64,000 nucleotides of DNA from Micromonospora cremea. Lineage in GTDB: Bacteria > Actinomycetota > Actinomycetes > Mycobacteriales > Micromonosporaceae. The position numbers and the translations under genes were made by a program. The stretch lies in the NCBI RefSeq assembly GCF_900143515.1, contig NZ_FSQT01000002.1, positions 2,171,501 through 2,235,500 of the forward strand. The letters run 5' to 3'. Below the pieces are notes generated by a model. It saw only the letters and a list, made by a program, of their open reading frames with translations, was not told the origin of the DNA and searched no databases. Positions 27,230 through 35,424 of the stretch are shown piece by piece. The stretch's first letter is position 1. Each line of letters opens with the position of its first letter.

Positions 27230-28630
27230 ATGCTCAGCGCCGGCGTCCAGCTCGGCAACCGCTACCGTCTCGACGAGCGGATCGCCAGCGGCGGCATGGG
27301 CGACGTCTGGCGCGGCACCGACCAGGTGCTCGGCCGGACGGTCGCGGTGAAGAGCCTGCTCCCCGCGCTGCTCGACGACCCGGACTTCGCCGAGCGGTTC
27401 CGCGGCGAGGCTCGGACCATGGCCACCATCAACCACCCCGGCGTGGTGGACGTCTACGACTTCGGCAACGACCAGCAGATCGCCTTCCTGGTCATGGAGT
27501 ACGTCGAGGGCGACGCCCTGTCGTCCACGCTGAGCCGGGTCGGCCGGCTCACCCCGGCCCGGACGATGGCACTGGTCGCGCAGGCCGCGGACGCGTTGCA
27601 CGCCGCCCACGAGAAGGGCATCGTGCACCGCGACGTGAAGCCGGGCAACCTGCTGGTCCGGCCGAACGGCACGCTGGTCCTGACCGACTTCGGTATCGCC
27701 CGCTCCGACCTGGTCGGCCAGCTCACCGCCGCCGGCTCGGTGCTCGGCACCGCCTCGTACATCTCGCCCGAGCAGGCCACCGGCGGGGTCGCCACCCCGG
27801 CATCCGACGTCTACGCGCTCGGCGTGGTCGCCTACCAGTGCCTGGCCGGGCGGCGACCGTTCGAGGGCGACAACCCGCTCGACATCGCCATGCGGCACGT
27901 CCGGGAGACACCCCGACCGTTGCCGGCGGACATCCCGCCGCAGGTGCGGGCGGTGGTGGAACGGGCGTTGGCCAAGGACCCGGCCGCCCGCTGGCCCAGC
28001 GCCGCCGCCCTCGCCGGGGTCGCCCGCCAGCTCAAGGCCGCACTCTCCCAGCAGGCCAGGGCCGGTGGCCACCCCGGGCCGGTCTCCGCGGCGCCGGCCT
28101 CGCCCGCCGCACCCGGCCGGGCCCAGGTGCCGTCCGCGCAGCAGCTTCGCCCGCCGGGCGCCCCGCACCGACCGCCGGTCGCCGGGCAGCGGCCGACCGC
28201 CGTCGCGCCGGCCCAGCAGCCCCGCCCCACCGCCGTCGCGCCGGCGGTCCCGCACGCGCGCCCGCCCGTCGGCCCCGCCGGCTACCCGCGCGGTGCCGCC
28301 GCGGTGCCGCCGGCACCGGTCCGGCAGGAGCATCAGCCGGCGTACGCCCGGCAGGCCGGCCCGGAGCCGCGCCGGTCCCGGCCCGGGATGGTGCTCCTCG
28401 CCATCCTGCTGGCTGTACTGGTTCTGCTTTGCTCCGGCGTGATTTCCTACAACCTGCGGAAGCAGTCGCAAGCCGGTGAACCCGCTGCGCTGGCTCCGCA
28501 CACCGTGACGTCCGGCGTGCTGCGGCTCGACGGACGCGACGATGCGACCCGGACGTCGTACCGTCTTGGGGTACGGCTCCAGCCGGACGACGGCGGGACG
28601 ACGACGAGCGAAGGACGACAGACGCGATGA
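27230..28630 (+). CDS. pknA: Ser/Thr protein kinase PknA
   Basis: A 466-residue transmembrane kinase. The kinase domain is at about 10-270 with a Gly-rich loop (IASGGMGDVW), K41 (VAVKSL), HRDVKPGN (D135), DFG (D153) and SPEQATGG in the P+1 loop. A long Pro/Ala/Gln-rich juxtamembrane region (275-380) leads to one helix (MVLLAILLAVLVLLCSGVIS, about 387-406) and a short outer tail without PASTA domains, as in mycobacterial PknA. It regulates growth and division proteins. ATG at 27230 follows the pbpA stop by one base; the end overlaps pknB by 4 bp. Confidence 0.94.
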   Translation: MLSAGVQLGNRYRLDERIASGGMGDVWRGTDQVLGRTVAVKSLLPALLDDPDFAERFRGEARTMATINHPGVVDVYDFGNDQQIAFLVMEYVEGDALSSTLSRVGRLTPARTMALVAQAADALHAAHEKGIVHRDVKPGNLLVRPNGTLVLTDFGIARSDLVGQLTAAGSVLGTASYISPEQATGGVATPASDVYALGVVAYQCLAGRRPFEGDNPLDIAMRHVRETPRPLPADIPPQVRAVVERALAKDPAARWPSAAALAGVARQLKAALSQQARAGGHPGPVSAAPASPAAPGRAQVPSAQQLRPPGAPHRPPVAGQRPTAVAPAQQPRPTAVAPAVPHARPPVGPAGYPRGAAAVPPAPVRQEHQPAYARQAGPEPRRSRPGMVLLAILLAVLVLLCSGVISYNLRKQSQAGEPAALAPHTVTSGVLRLDGRDDATRTSYRLGVRLQPDDGGTTTSEGRQTR

Positions 28631-30453
28631 CAGCGCAGGCCCGCCTGCTCGGTGGCAGGTACCAGGTCGGCGAGCTGCTCGGCTACGGCGGCATGGCCGA
28701 GGTGCACCGCGGTCGTGATCTCCGGCTCGGTCGGGACGTCGCGATCAAGATGCTCCGCACCGACCTCGCCCGGGACGCGACGTTCCAGATGCGGTTCCGT
28801 CGGGAGGCGCAGAACGCCGCTTCGCTCAACCACCCGGCGATCGTGGCGGTCTACGACACCGGCGAGGAGACCGCGCCGACCGGTGAGACGCTGCCGTTCA
28901 TCGTCATGGAGTTCGTCAACGGGCGGACCCTGAAGGAGGTGCTCGGCGCCGAGGGCCGGTTGCAGCCCCGCCGGGCGCTGGAAATCTGCGCCGACATGTG
29001 CGCGGCGCTGGAGTTCAGCCACCGGCACGGCATCATCCACCGGGACATCAAGCCGGGCAACGTCATGCTCACCCAGACCGGCCAGGTCAAGGTGATGGAC
29101 TTCGGCATCGCCCGGGCGCTGGCCAGCGGCGCGACCACCATGACGCAGACCAGCGCGGTCATCGGCACGGCGCAGTACCTCTCCCCGGAGCAGGCGCGCG
29201 GCGAGGCCGTGGACGCCCGCTCCGACGTGTACGCGGCCGGGTGTGTGCTCTTCGAACTGGTCTGCGGGCACCCGCCGTTCGTCGGGGACAGCCCGGTCAG
29301 CGTCGCGTACCAGCACGTGCGGGAGACGCCGCCGACGCCGAGCGACATCAACCCGGACGTCAACCCCGCGGTCGACGCGATCGTGCTCAAGGCGCTGTCC
29401 AAGAACCCGCTCAACCGCTACCAGAGCGCCGGCGAGATGCGAGCCGACCTGCTCCGCGCCGCCGCGGGCCGTCCCGTGCTCGCCACCCCGGTGATGCGCG
29501 AGGCGGAGACCGTGGCGATGGCCCCGGCCGGTGGCGGGGGCGGCTATCCGCCCACCGCCGGTGGGCCGCAGACCCGCCAGATTCCGGCCCGGGTCGGCGA
29601 CCCGCGCCAGCGCAAGGCGTCCTCCTGGCTGATCGCGACCTTCAGCGCGGTCGGTGTGCTGGCGGTGATCGCCCTGGTCGCCGCACTGCTCTGGAATCAG
29701 CAGAAGGACAACGACCTGAATCCGGTCCCCACCCTCACCGGCAAGACCCAGGACGTCGCCTTCGCCGAGATCCGCAACGCCGGATTCCAGCCGCAGGCGG
29801 GCGAGCAGGTACTGAACGCCACCTGCGAAAAGGACACCGTCGTCAGGCAGATTCCGGAGGCCGGGACGGAGCTGGCTGCGAACGGCACGGTGACCATCCA
29901 GGTGTGTGGTGGCAAGCCCGAGGTGGCAATCCCGGCCGACCTCCGCGGCTCGAAGTACGACTCGGTCAAGGCTCGGCTCGAGGGCCTGGGCTTGAGGGTC
30001 AAGCCCAAGCCGGTCGACGACGACGAGAGCGAGGGCATCGTCCTGGAGGTGTCGCCGTCCTCCGGGAGCCGGGTGGCCGAGGGCACCGAGGTGACGGTCA
30101 CCTACTCCAAGGGCAACGTCCGTGGCGTGCCGGACGTTCGTGGTTCGTCGCAGAAGGCGGCCGAGGAGGAGTTGAAGCAGGCGGGTTACAAGGTCAACGT
30201 CGACCTCGGCGAGCTTGTGCCCGCAGCGGAGGCTGGCAAGGTGACCGATCAGAGCCCCAGGCCGGGCGCGCAGTTGGCCCAGGGGAAGACGGTGACGATC
30301 GTCGTCTCCCAGCCCGAGCCGGTGGACGAGACTCCGAGTCCGCCAGCGACCCCGACCCCGACCCCGACCGTCACGCCGACCCCCGGCGACGGCAACGGCG
30401 GCGGTTCCGGTTGGCCGTTCCCGCCGCCACCGACTCGGCTCAACGAGGAGTAG
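28627..30453 (+). CDS. pknB: Ser/Thr protein kinase PknB with three PASTA domains
   Basis: A 608-residue receptor kinase. The kinase domain (about 10-275) has K41, HRDIKPGN (D140), DFG (D158) and an activation loop with ATTMTQTSAVIGTAQYLSPE, the autophosphorylated threonines of the family. One helix is at about 333-357. The extracytoplasmic part has three PASTA repeats (starting near 362, 431 and 497) and a Pro/Thr-rich C-terminus; mycobacterial PknB has four PASTA repeats. It senses muropeptides or lipid II and phosphorylates cell-wall and division proteins. It closes the operon begun by fhaA. Confidence 0.95.
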   Translation: MTAQARLLGGRYQVGELLGYGGMAEVHRGRDLRLGRDVAIKMLRTDLARDATFQMRFRREAQNAASLNHPAIVAVYDTGEETAPTGETLPFIVMEFVNGRTLKEVLGAEGRLQPRRALEICADMCAALEFSHRHGIIHRDIKPGNVMLTQTGQVKVMDFGIARALASGATTMTQTSAVIGTAQYLSPEQARGEAVDARSDVYAAGCVLFELVCGHPPFVGDSPVSVAYQHVRETPPTPSDINPDVNPAVDAIVLKALSKNPLNRYQSAGEMRADLLRAAAGRPVLATPVMREAETVAMAPAGGGGGYPPTAGGPQTRQIPARVGDPRQRKASSWLIATFSAVGVLAVIALVAALLWNQQKDNDLNPVPTLTGKTQDVAFAEIRNAGFQPQAGEQVLNATCEKDTVVRQIPEAGTELAANGTVTIQVCGGKPEVAIPADLRGSKYDSVKARLEGLGLRVKPKPVDDDESEGIVLEVSPSSGSRVAEGTEVTVTYSKGNVRGVPDVRGSSQKAAEEELKQAGYKVNVDLGELVPAAEAGKVTDQSPRPGAQLAQGKTVTIVVSQPEPVDETPSPPATPTPTPTVTPTPGDGNGGGSGWPFPPPPTRLNEE

Positions 30454-30466
30454 ACCCGGTGGCTCG

Positions 30467-31189
30467 GTGCCGGGGACCGTCGGCGTGACCGCTGCCGGAG
30501 CCTCGGCCACCGATCGTCCGGGCCGCGAGAAGCGGTGGCGGCGGCGCCTGACCCGGGCCGCCGCCCTGGGGCTGGCAGCGCTGCTCCTCGTCAGTCTTCC
30601 CTGGCTGTGGACGACGATCTACGCGCGCGGCCACGTGTACGACGAGGCAGATGCGCCCGCCGCCGACGTCGTGATCGTCCTCGGCACCGCCGTGGCGGCG
30701 GATCGACGTCAACCGGGGGACCGGCTGGCCGGCCGCCTGGAGACCGCCGCCGAGTTGGTGAACAGAGGGCGGGCCCGGGTGGTCCTCGTGTCGGGCGACG
30801 GGGGTGGCACGTCGGGTGACGAGCCGGCGGTGATGACGTCGTACCTGACCGAGCTGGGTGTCGATCCGCGTCGCGTGGTGGCCGACCCGTTCGGCCTGGA
30901 CACCTACGACAGCTGCGTCCGGGCACGCGACGTGTACGGCGTCGAGCGGGCCCTGATGGTGACCCAGTCCTACCACGTGTCCCGGGCCGTGACGCTGTGC
31001 CGACACCTCGGCCTCGACGTCGACGGAGTCAATGCCCGCTGCTCCGGTTGCGGCCCCGCCCTGCTGGTCGAGAAGTCGGTCCGGGACTACTTCGCCAGTG
31101 GCAAGGCGGCGTGGGACGCGGCCCTGGGCCGGCCGCCCGCGGTCAGCTCGCCCGTCGATACGGCGGTTCAGGACGCGTTGCGGGGCTGA
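30467..31189 (+). CDS. YdcF/SanA-family (DUF218) membrane protein
   Basis: A 240-residue protein with one N-terminal helix (AALGLAALLLVSLPWLWTTI) and a DUF218 Rossmann-like domain: DVVIVLGTAVAADRRQPGD, ARVVLVSGDGGGT, DPFGLDTYDSCVRARDVYG and VTQSYHVSRAVTLCRHLG. SanA/YdcF proteins influence envelope integrity and vancomycin sensitivity in other bacteria; the biochemical reaction is unknown. It starts 13 nt after pknB with GTG-region spacing compatible with readthrough, so it may belong to the kinase operon. The GTG/ATG choice is not certain. Confidence 0.82.
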   Translation: MPGTVGVTAAGASATDRPGREKRWRRRLTRAAALGLAALLLVSLPWLWTTIYARGHVYDEADAPAADVVIVLGTAVAADRRQPGDRLAGRLETAAELVNRGRARVVLVSGDGGGTSGDEPAVMTSYLTELGVDPRRVVADPFGLDTYDSCVRARDVYGVERALMVTQSYHVSRAVTLCRHLGLDVDGVNARCSGCGPALLVEKSVRDYFASGKAAWDAALGRPPAVSSPVDTAVQDALRG

Positions 31190-31232
31190 CCGCGGTGCCG
31201 GCGACCACGACGGCCGGCTCTGCCGACCGGAA

Positions 31233-31883
31233 TCAGGCGGTGACGAAGGCGGCGCGGCGGCGGGCATCGACCTCGGCGGCCAGCTCCGGGGCCCGCTCCA
31301 GCGCCTCCGGGTGACCGCAGCCGGCCAGCCAGTTGGCGAGCATCAGGTGGCCGCCCTCGGTGAGCACCGACTCCGGGTGGAACTGCACGCCCTCGATCGG
31401 CAGCGTACGGTGCCGCATCGCCATCACCACTCCGGAACCGGTCCAGCCGGTGACCTCAAGCTCGTCGGGGAGCGTCTCGGGCAGTACGGCCAGCGAGTGG
31501 TAGCGGGTGGCGGTGAACGGGTCCGGCAGACCGGCGAGCACGCCGACCGACTGGTGCCGCACCTCGGAGGTCTTGCCGTGCAGCAGCTCGGGCGCGCGGG
31601 TGACGGTCGCCCCGAACGCCTCGCCGATCGCCTGGTGGCCGAGGCAGACGCCGAAGATGGGCAGCTGGCCCGCGTACTCCCGGATGACGTCCAGGCAGAT
31701 GCCGGCGCGGTCGGGACTGCCCGGCCCCGGCGAGAGCAGGATGCCGGCCGCGCCCACCCTGCCCACCTCGGCGACGTCGATCTCGTCGTTGCGGCGGACC
31801 TCGCAGTCCACCCCGAGCTGGCCCAGATACTGCACCAGGTTGAAGACGAACGAGTCGTAGTTGTCGATCACCAGGACGCGCAT
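31233..31883 (-). CDS. trpG: Glutamine amidotransferase of anthranilate/aminodeoxychorismate synthase
   Basis: A 216-residue class I glutamine amidotransferase. The triad is visible: C80 in GVCLGHQ, and His-Glu in QFHPESV. DNYDSFVFNLVQYL and SPGPGSPDRAG are typical of TrpG/PabA. It releases ammonia from glutamine for anthranilate or 4-amino-4-deoxychorismate synthesis. Its position beside pknB is conserved in actinobacteria, where one subunit may serve both pathways. It starts 2 nt after a small membrane-protein gene and ends an operon of DUF881, sortase, membrane protein and trpG. Confidence 0.92.
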   Translation of the reverse strand: MRVLVIDNYDSFVFNLVQYLGQLGVDCEVRRNDEIDVAEVGRVGAAGILLSPGPGSPDRAGICLDVIREYAGQLPIFGVCLGHQAIGEAFGATVTRAPELLHGKTSEVRHQSVGVLAGLPDPFTATRYHSLAVLPETLPDELEVTGWTGSGVVMAMRHRTLPIEGVQFHPESVLTEGGHLMLANWLAGCGHPEALERAPELAAEVDARRRAAFVTA

Positions 31884-31885
31884 GG

Positions 31886-32170
31886 TCACCTGTCCGGGGA
31901 GGGCGGCGCGGAGTTGTTCTGGTCGGTGTCGTAGGGCAGCTCGTGCTCGTCGCCGGCCGGGGTCTCCCCGGTCACCGCGTCCCCGCCGCCCGGGTCCCCG
32001 GGTACGCCCGAGTCCTGGGTGACCTGCACGTCGTCGAAGGGCAGCAGCGGCTCGGCCCACGGGAAGGCCACGTACCAGAGCAGCGCCACCGCGGCGGCGG
32101 CGAGCAGCACCGAGCCGGTCAGCTTGCCGGCCAGGCCGAACGGCAGTTTGCGCCAGATGAACGCGTACAT
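31886..32170 (-). CDS. Small membrane protein of the sortase-trpG operon
   Basis: A 94-residue protein with a basic N-terminus (MYAFIWRKLPFG), one helix (GSVLLAAAAVALLWYVAFPW) and an acidic, Gly/Pro-rich extracytoplasmic tail. It lies 4 nt after the sortase stop and 2 nt before trpG, so it is certainly cotranscribed. Equivalents sit at this spot in many actinomycetes; no function is known to me. It may support sortase or division machinery at the membrane. Confidence 0.72.
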   Translation of the reverse strand: MYAFIWRKLPFGLAGKLTGSVLLAAAAVALLWYVAFPWAEPLLPFDDVQVTQDSGVPGDPGGGDAVTGETPAGDEHELPYDTDQNNSAPPSPDR

Positions 32171-32174
32171 CGGG

Positions 32175-33845
32175 TCAGCCTCCCAGCTCCGCCGGGCGGC
32201 CCGCCGACTTGGGTTGGGTCCGGTCCAGCTCGGCGTGGATGATCAGGCGCTGGTAGTTGTCGAACTTCGGGTTGCAGGTGGTCAGGGTGAGCATCCGCTT
32301 GGTCGGCTTCTTGTCCGGTTGACCGGGGACCGGCGCCACCACCTCGACCTGCGTCGGCTTGACGATCCGGGACTGCGACACCCGGTAGACGTACCAGTCG
32401 GTCTTGCCCTCGACCACGATCGCGTCGCCGTCGTTCAGCTCGTCCAGCCGCCAGAAGGTGGCCCGGTTGCGGTGACCGGCGACCGAGAAGTTGCCGACCT
32501 GTCCGGGCAGCGCGCTGGTCGGGTAGTGGCCCGGGGCGTACCGGATGTCGGCCTGGGTGACGCCCTCGACCACCACCCAGTTCTTGTCGAGCTTGGGGAT
32601 GTAGAGGCCGGCGATCGGCTTGCCGCGCACCGGCGGTGACGGTTTGACGCTCGGGGTGGCCGACGGGGCCACCGTAGGGTCGTCGGTCGGGCCCCACGCC
32701 TGGGCGAGTTGCTGGCTGAGGTCGTTCTGGTGGGCGTCGACGATGGCCGACTTGCCCCAGACCTCGTAGCCCGCGAAGAGCAGCACCACCAGGCCAAAGG
32801 TGATCAGGACCTCGCCGGTGACCCGGATGCCGGTGCGCAGTCGGGAGGCGAACGAGGGGCGGGTGAGCTCCGAGTAGACGCTCTTGTAGCCCTCGCCGGT
32901 CTGGTGCGGCCGGAGCTGGACCACCCGCTCGCCGCGTCGGGGCCGCGGTGGCTCGGCGGGACTGTCGTCGGCGCCGGCCGGGTCGTCGGTGGTCGCCGTG
33001 CGGGGGACGGCACCCATCAGCGCCGTGGAGTCCATGGCCGGTGGCCGGGACGACGGCCCGGCGGGCACGGCCGGGATCAGCGCCGTCGCGCCCGGGTCGG
33101 CGGTGCGGTCCGGCCCGGCCGGAGCAGCCGGGGAGCCGGTGGCCCGTGCGGGCCCGGCGCCGACCTTGGGGATGAACGCGGTGGGCGCTTCCACACCTGC
33201 AGCGGTCGGGGTGCCCGGAGTCGCCGGCCGGGTCGAAGGGCCGGGGGCGGGCGGCCGGGTCGGCGTTCCGCCGGGCGGACCCGGGTGGATCGGGTTGGCA
33301 CCGGGCAGACCCGGCGTGCCGCCGCCGGCCGGCGGACGGGCGGCCGGGGCACTGGGCGGCGCCGGCGGCCGGATGGAGGCGGTGCCGGGGGCGGCCGGCC
33401 GGACCGGTCCCTGCTCGGGTGCGGTCGGTCGGCCGGGGGTGGCAGCGGGGGAATGCCCGGGCCCGCCGTGCGGGCCCAACCCGCCCGGCGCGGCGCCGGG
33501 CCAGCGCGGAGGCGCTCCGGTGCCCGGTTGACCCGGGGTCCGTTGTGGGTCGGGCCGACCGGCGCCCGGCTGGGCCGGGCGGTCGGTGCGCGGGAAGTGG
33601 TCGGCGCGGCCGGCCGGCGGCATGGTCGAGCCGTCGCCCCGGGGAGGCCCGGCGGCCGGCGGCTCGGGTACGGCCGGTGGGCGCGTCGCCCGGGGGCGGG
33701 TGGGCAGCACCGGATCGGGCCAGTTGCCCTCCGGACCCGGCCGGTCAGCTCTGGCCTCGGGCCGGTCGACCTTGGGCAGGAACGCGGTCGGTTCGTCGGC
33801 CTGGTCCCGGTGTCGCCCGTCGCGCCGGTCGTCCGCGCCGCTCAC
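32175..33845 (-). CDS. Class E sortase
   Basis: A 556-residue protein. The first 330 residues are a Pro/Gly/Ala/Arg-rich cytoplasmic region with two AFLPKV/AFIPKV-type units. One helix ([17 protein letters not shown]) follows, then a sortase barrel (about 400-550) with catalytic H458 ([11 protein letters not shown]), C524 (LTLTTCNP) and a downstream Arg (QRLIIHAEL). Class E sortases anchor LAxTG-type proteins to peptidoglycan in high-GC Gram-positives. The long disordered N-terminus is unusual. GTG at 33845 overlaps the DUF881 stop by 4 bp. The only LPxTG-like protein in the window is encoded at 47482. Confidence 0.9.
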   Translation of the reverse strand: MSGADDRRDGRHRDQADEPTAFLPKVDRPEARADRPGPEGNWPDPVLPTRPRATRPPAVPEPPAAGPPRGDGSTMPPAGRADHFPRTDRPAQPGAGRPDPQRTPGQPGTGAPPRWPGAAPGGLGPHGGPGHSPAATPGRPTAPEQGPVRPAAPGTASIRPPAPPSAPAARPPAGGGTPGLPGANPIHPGPPGGTPTRPPAPGPSTRPATPGTPTAAGVEAPTAFIPKVGAGPARATGSPAAPAGPDRTADPGATALIPAVPAGPSSRPPAMDSTALMGAVPRTATTDDPAGADDSPAEPPRPRRGERVVQLRPHQTGEGYKSVYSELTRPSFASRLRTGIRVTGEVLITFGLVVLLFAGYEVWGKSAIVDAHQNDLSQQLAQAWGPTDDPTVAPSATPSVKPSPPVRGKPIAGLYIPKLDKNWVVVEGVTQADIRYAPGHYPTSALPGQVGNFSVAGHRNRATFWRLDELNDGDAIVVEGKTDWYVYRVSQSRIVKPTQVEVVAPVPGQPDKKPTKRMLTLTTCNPKFDNYQRLIIHAELDRTQPKSAGRPAELGG

Positions 33846-34648
33846 CGGGGCACCGTCGCCGAGCGCAGGGCGGTCGAGTCCTCGAATGCCGGGACTGTCA
33901 CCGCGGAGACGGTCTCCTTGTACCCGAGCTGGTAGTCGTCGACTGCGTCCTTGAACAACCGGACTCCCTCAGAGCTGGCGAGGGCCTGCTGGAGGGCAGC
34001 GGGATCGCCGATTGCTACGATCTTGAACGGTGGGGAGTACACCCGCCCGTGGAGCAGCAGGGTGTTACCGACGCAGCGTACCGCGCTGGTCGTCAGCACG
34101 CGGACATTCATGATTGACATGGCCTCCGCACCGCCGGCCCACAGCGCGTTGACCACCGCCTGCACGTCACCCTGGTGCACCACCAGGTCGTCGTTGCTGG
34201 CGTCCGTGGGGGCCTGGTCGCTGCGTCGCGGCGGCGCGTCGTTCAGCTCCACCGTCACCCCGGTGCCGGCCAGCGCGGTGAACCCGGCGGCCTGGAGGCT
34301 GCCCTGGGCGCGGTCCTGTTGGGCCTTGATCGGGCTGTCCGAGTGGGCCAGCGCGTCGGTCCGCTGCTCGACCTCCCCGCGTAGTGTGGCGGCTCGGCGC
34401 TCGCTCGCCGCCACCTGCTCGCGGCGGTCCTCGATGAGCTGGTTGAGCTGGGGCCGGCGGTCCTCTCGCAGCGCGGTGCCGCCGGCGGTGGTCGCGGTGG
34501 TGGTGAAGAGCAGCCCCGCCGCGGCGGCGATCAGGGGCACCCCGATCGACCAGCCTGGCCGGCGTTGACGCGGTCGCCGGGGCAGCAGCCCGGCAGCGGC
34601 CCGTCGAAGGACCTTCTGCCAGGAGGCGGCGCCGGATGTGTACTCCAC
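33842..34648 (-). CDS. DUF881-family membrane protein
   Basis: A 268-residue protein with a basic N-terminus, one helix ([20 protein letters not shown]), a coiled-coil (about 70-115, [20 protein letters not shown]) and the DUF881 domain with [32 protein letters not shown] and [23 protein letters not shown]881 genes lie between crgA and trpG in actinobacteria (Rv0012 in M. tuberculosis), as here. It is probably envelope- or division-linked; the mechanism is unknown. It heads the operon on this strand, divergent from crgA. Confidence 0.88.
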   Translation of the reverse strand: MEYTSGAASWQKVLRRAAAGLLPRRPRQRRPGWSIGVPLIAAAAGLLFTTTATTAGGTALREDRRPQLNQLIEDRREQVAASERRAATLRGEVEQRTDALAHSDSPIKAQQDRAQGSLQAAGFTALAGTGVTVELNDAPPRRSDQAPTDASNDDLVVHQGDVQAVVNALWAGGAEAMSIMNVRVLTTSAVRCVGNTLLLHGRVYSPPFKIVAIGDPAALQQALASSEGVRLFKDAVDDYQLGYKETVSAVTVPAFEDSTALRSATVPR

Positions 34649-34869
34649 CGAGCGTTCCTTCCGCGTTTCGGGGATTGGTCCGCCCCGGCCGGGCCGGTGA
34701 TGCGAACAGTCCCGCCTTTTTCGGTCACTCCGCGCACCGGCCTGACCCCATTCGTGGTCCGGGCGGGCGTTCCGGACTACGCTAGCTTTCGAACATTATT
34801 GGCCATGGACCGTCGCCCCCGCGCCCGGTTGTCAGGCCGGACGAGGTCGTCACCCCTCTGGAGAGCGTC

Positions 34870-35133
34870 GTGCCCAAGTCTCAGGTCCGCAAGAAGAAGG
34901 TGTACACCCCGCCGACGGACGTCCGTCCGACGACGGCGGCATCGTCGCGCAAGCCTAGCCCGGTGTGGCTGCCGATCACCGCGGTGGCATTGATCGTCGC
35001 TGGCATCGGTTGGCTGGTGATCTACTACCTCTCCGAGCAGCAGTACCCGGTCATGGCGTGGGGTTACTGGAACCTCGCGGTGGGCTTCGGCGCGATGGTC
35101 GCCTCGCTGGCGCTGCTCTCCCGCTGGCGCTGA
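34870..35133 (+). CDS. crgA: Cell division protein CrgA
   Basis: An 87-residue protein with a basic N-terminus (MPKSQVRKKKVYTPP) and two membrane helices (PITAVALIVAGIGWLVIYYL, VGFGAMVASLALLSRW). CrgA coordinates septation by recruiting PbpB/FtsI, FtsQ and CwsA and, in Streptomyces, restrains FtsZ ring formation. The GTG start is preceded by GGAG. The upstream 220 bp, shared with DUF881, hold GTCCGG-N9-CCGGAC (34757-34777) next to a TACGCT -10 candidate. Confidence 0.93.
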   Translation: MPKSQVRKKKVYTPPTDVRPTTAASSRKPSPVWLPITAVALIVAGIGWLVIYYLSEQQYPVMAWGYWNLAVGFGAMVASLALLSRWR

Positions 35134-35139
35134 GCCGGC

Positions 35140-35159
35140 CCGGCGTGTCGCCACGCCGG
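35140..35159 (+). terminator. Terminator after crgA
   Basis: An 8-bp stem CCGGCGTG/CACGCCGG with loop TCGC, 6 nt past the stop. A second, imperfect GC hairpin lies at 35182-35209. Confidence 0.6.
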
Positions 35160-35424
35160 AGGATTCACGTCACCCCACGGAGCCCCTGCCCGGCAGGACC
35201 GGGCGGGGCACCCTATGGTGTCCGCAGGGCGGCGTGGCCCGCTGCGAGATGACTCACGTTACTGCTGGGTAACCTTGCGCGTAGGCTGCACTGCATGACC
35301 GAGCGGAGCGAGGTCATCGACCGGTCCGGTCGCAGGTGCGGCAGCGGCGCGACGCTGGCTCCGTCCTGATCCGGCCCCGGTCGCCGAGCCGCTCGACAGG
35401 CAGCAGACCGGGGAGGCCAACTCG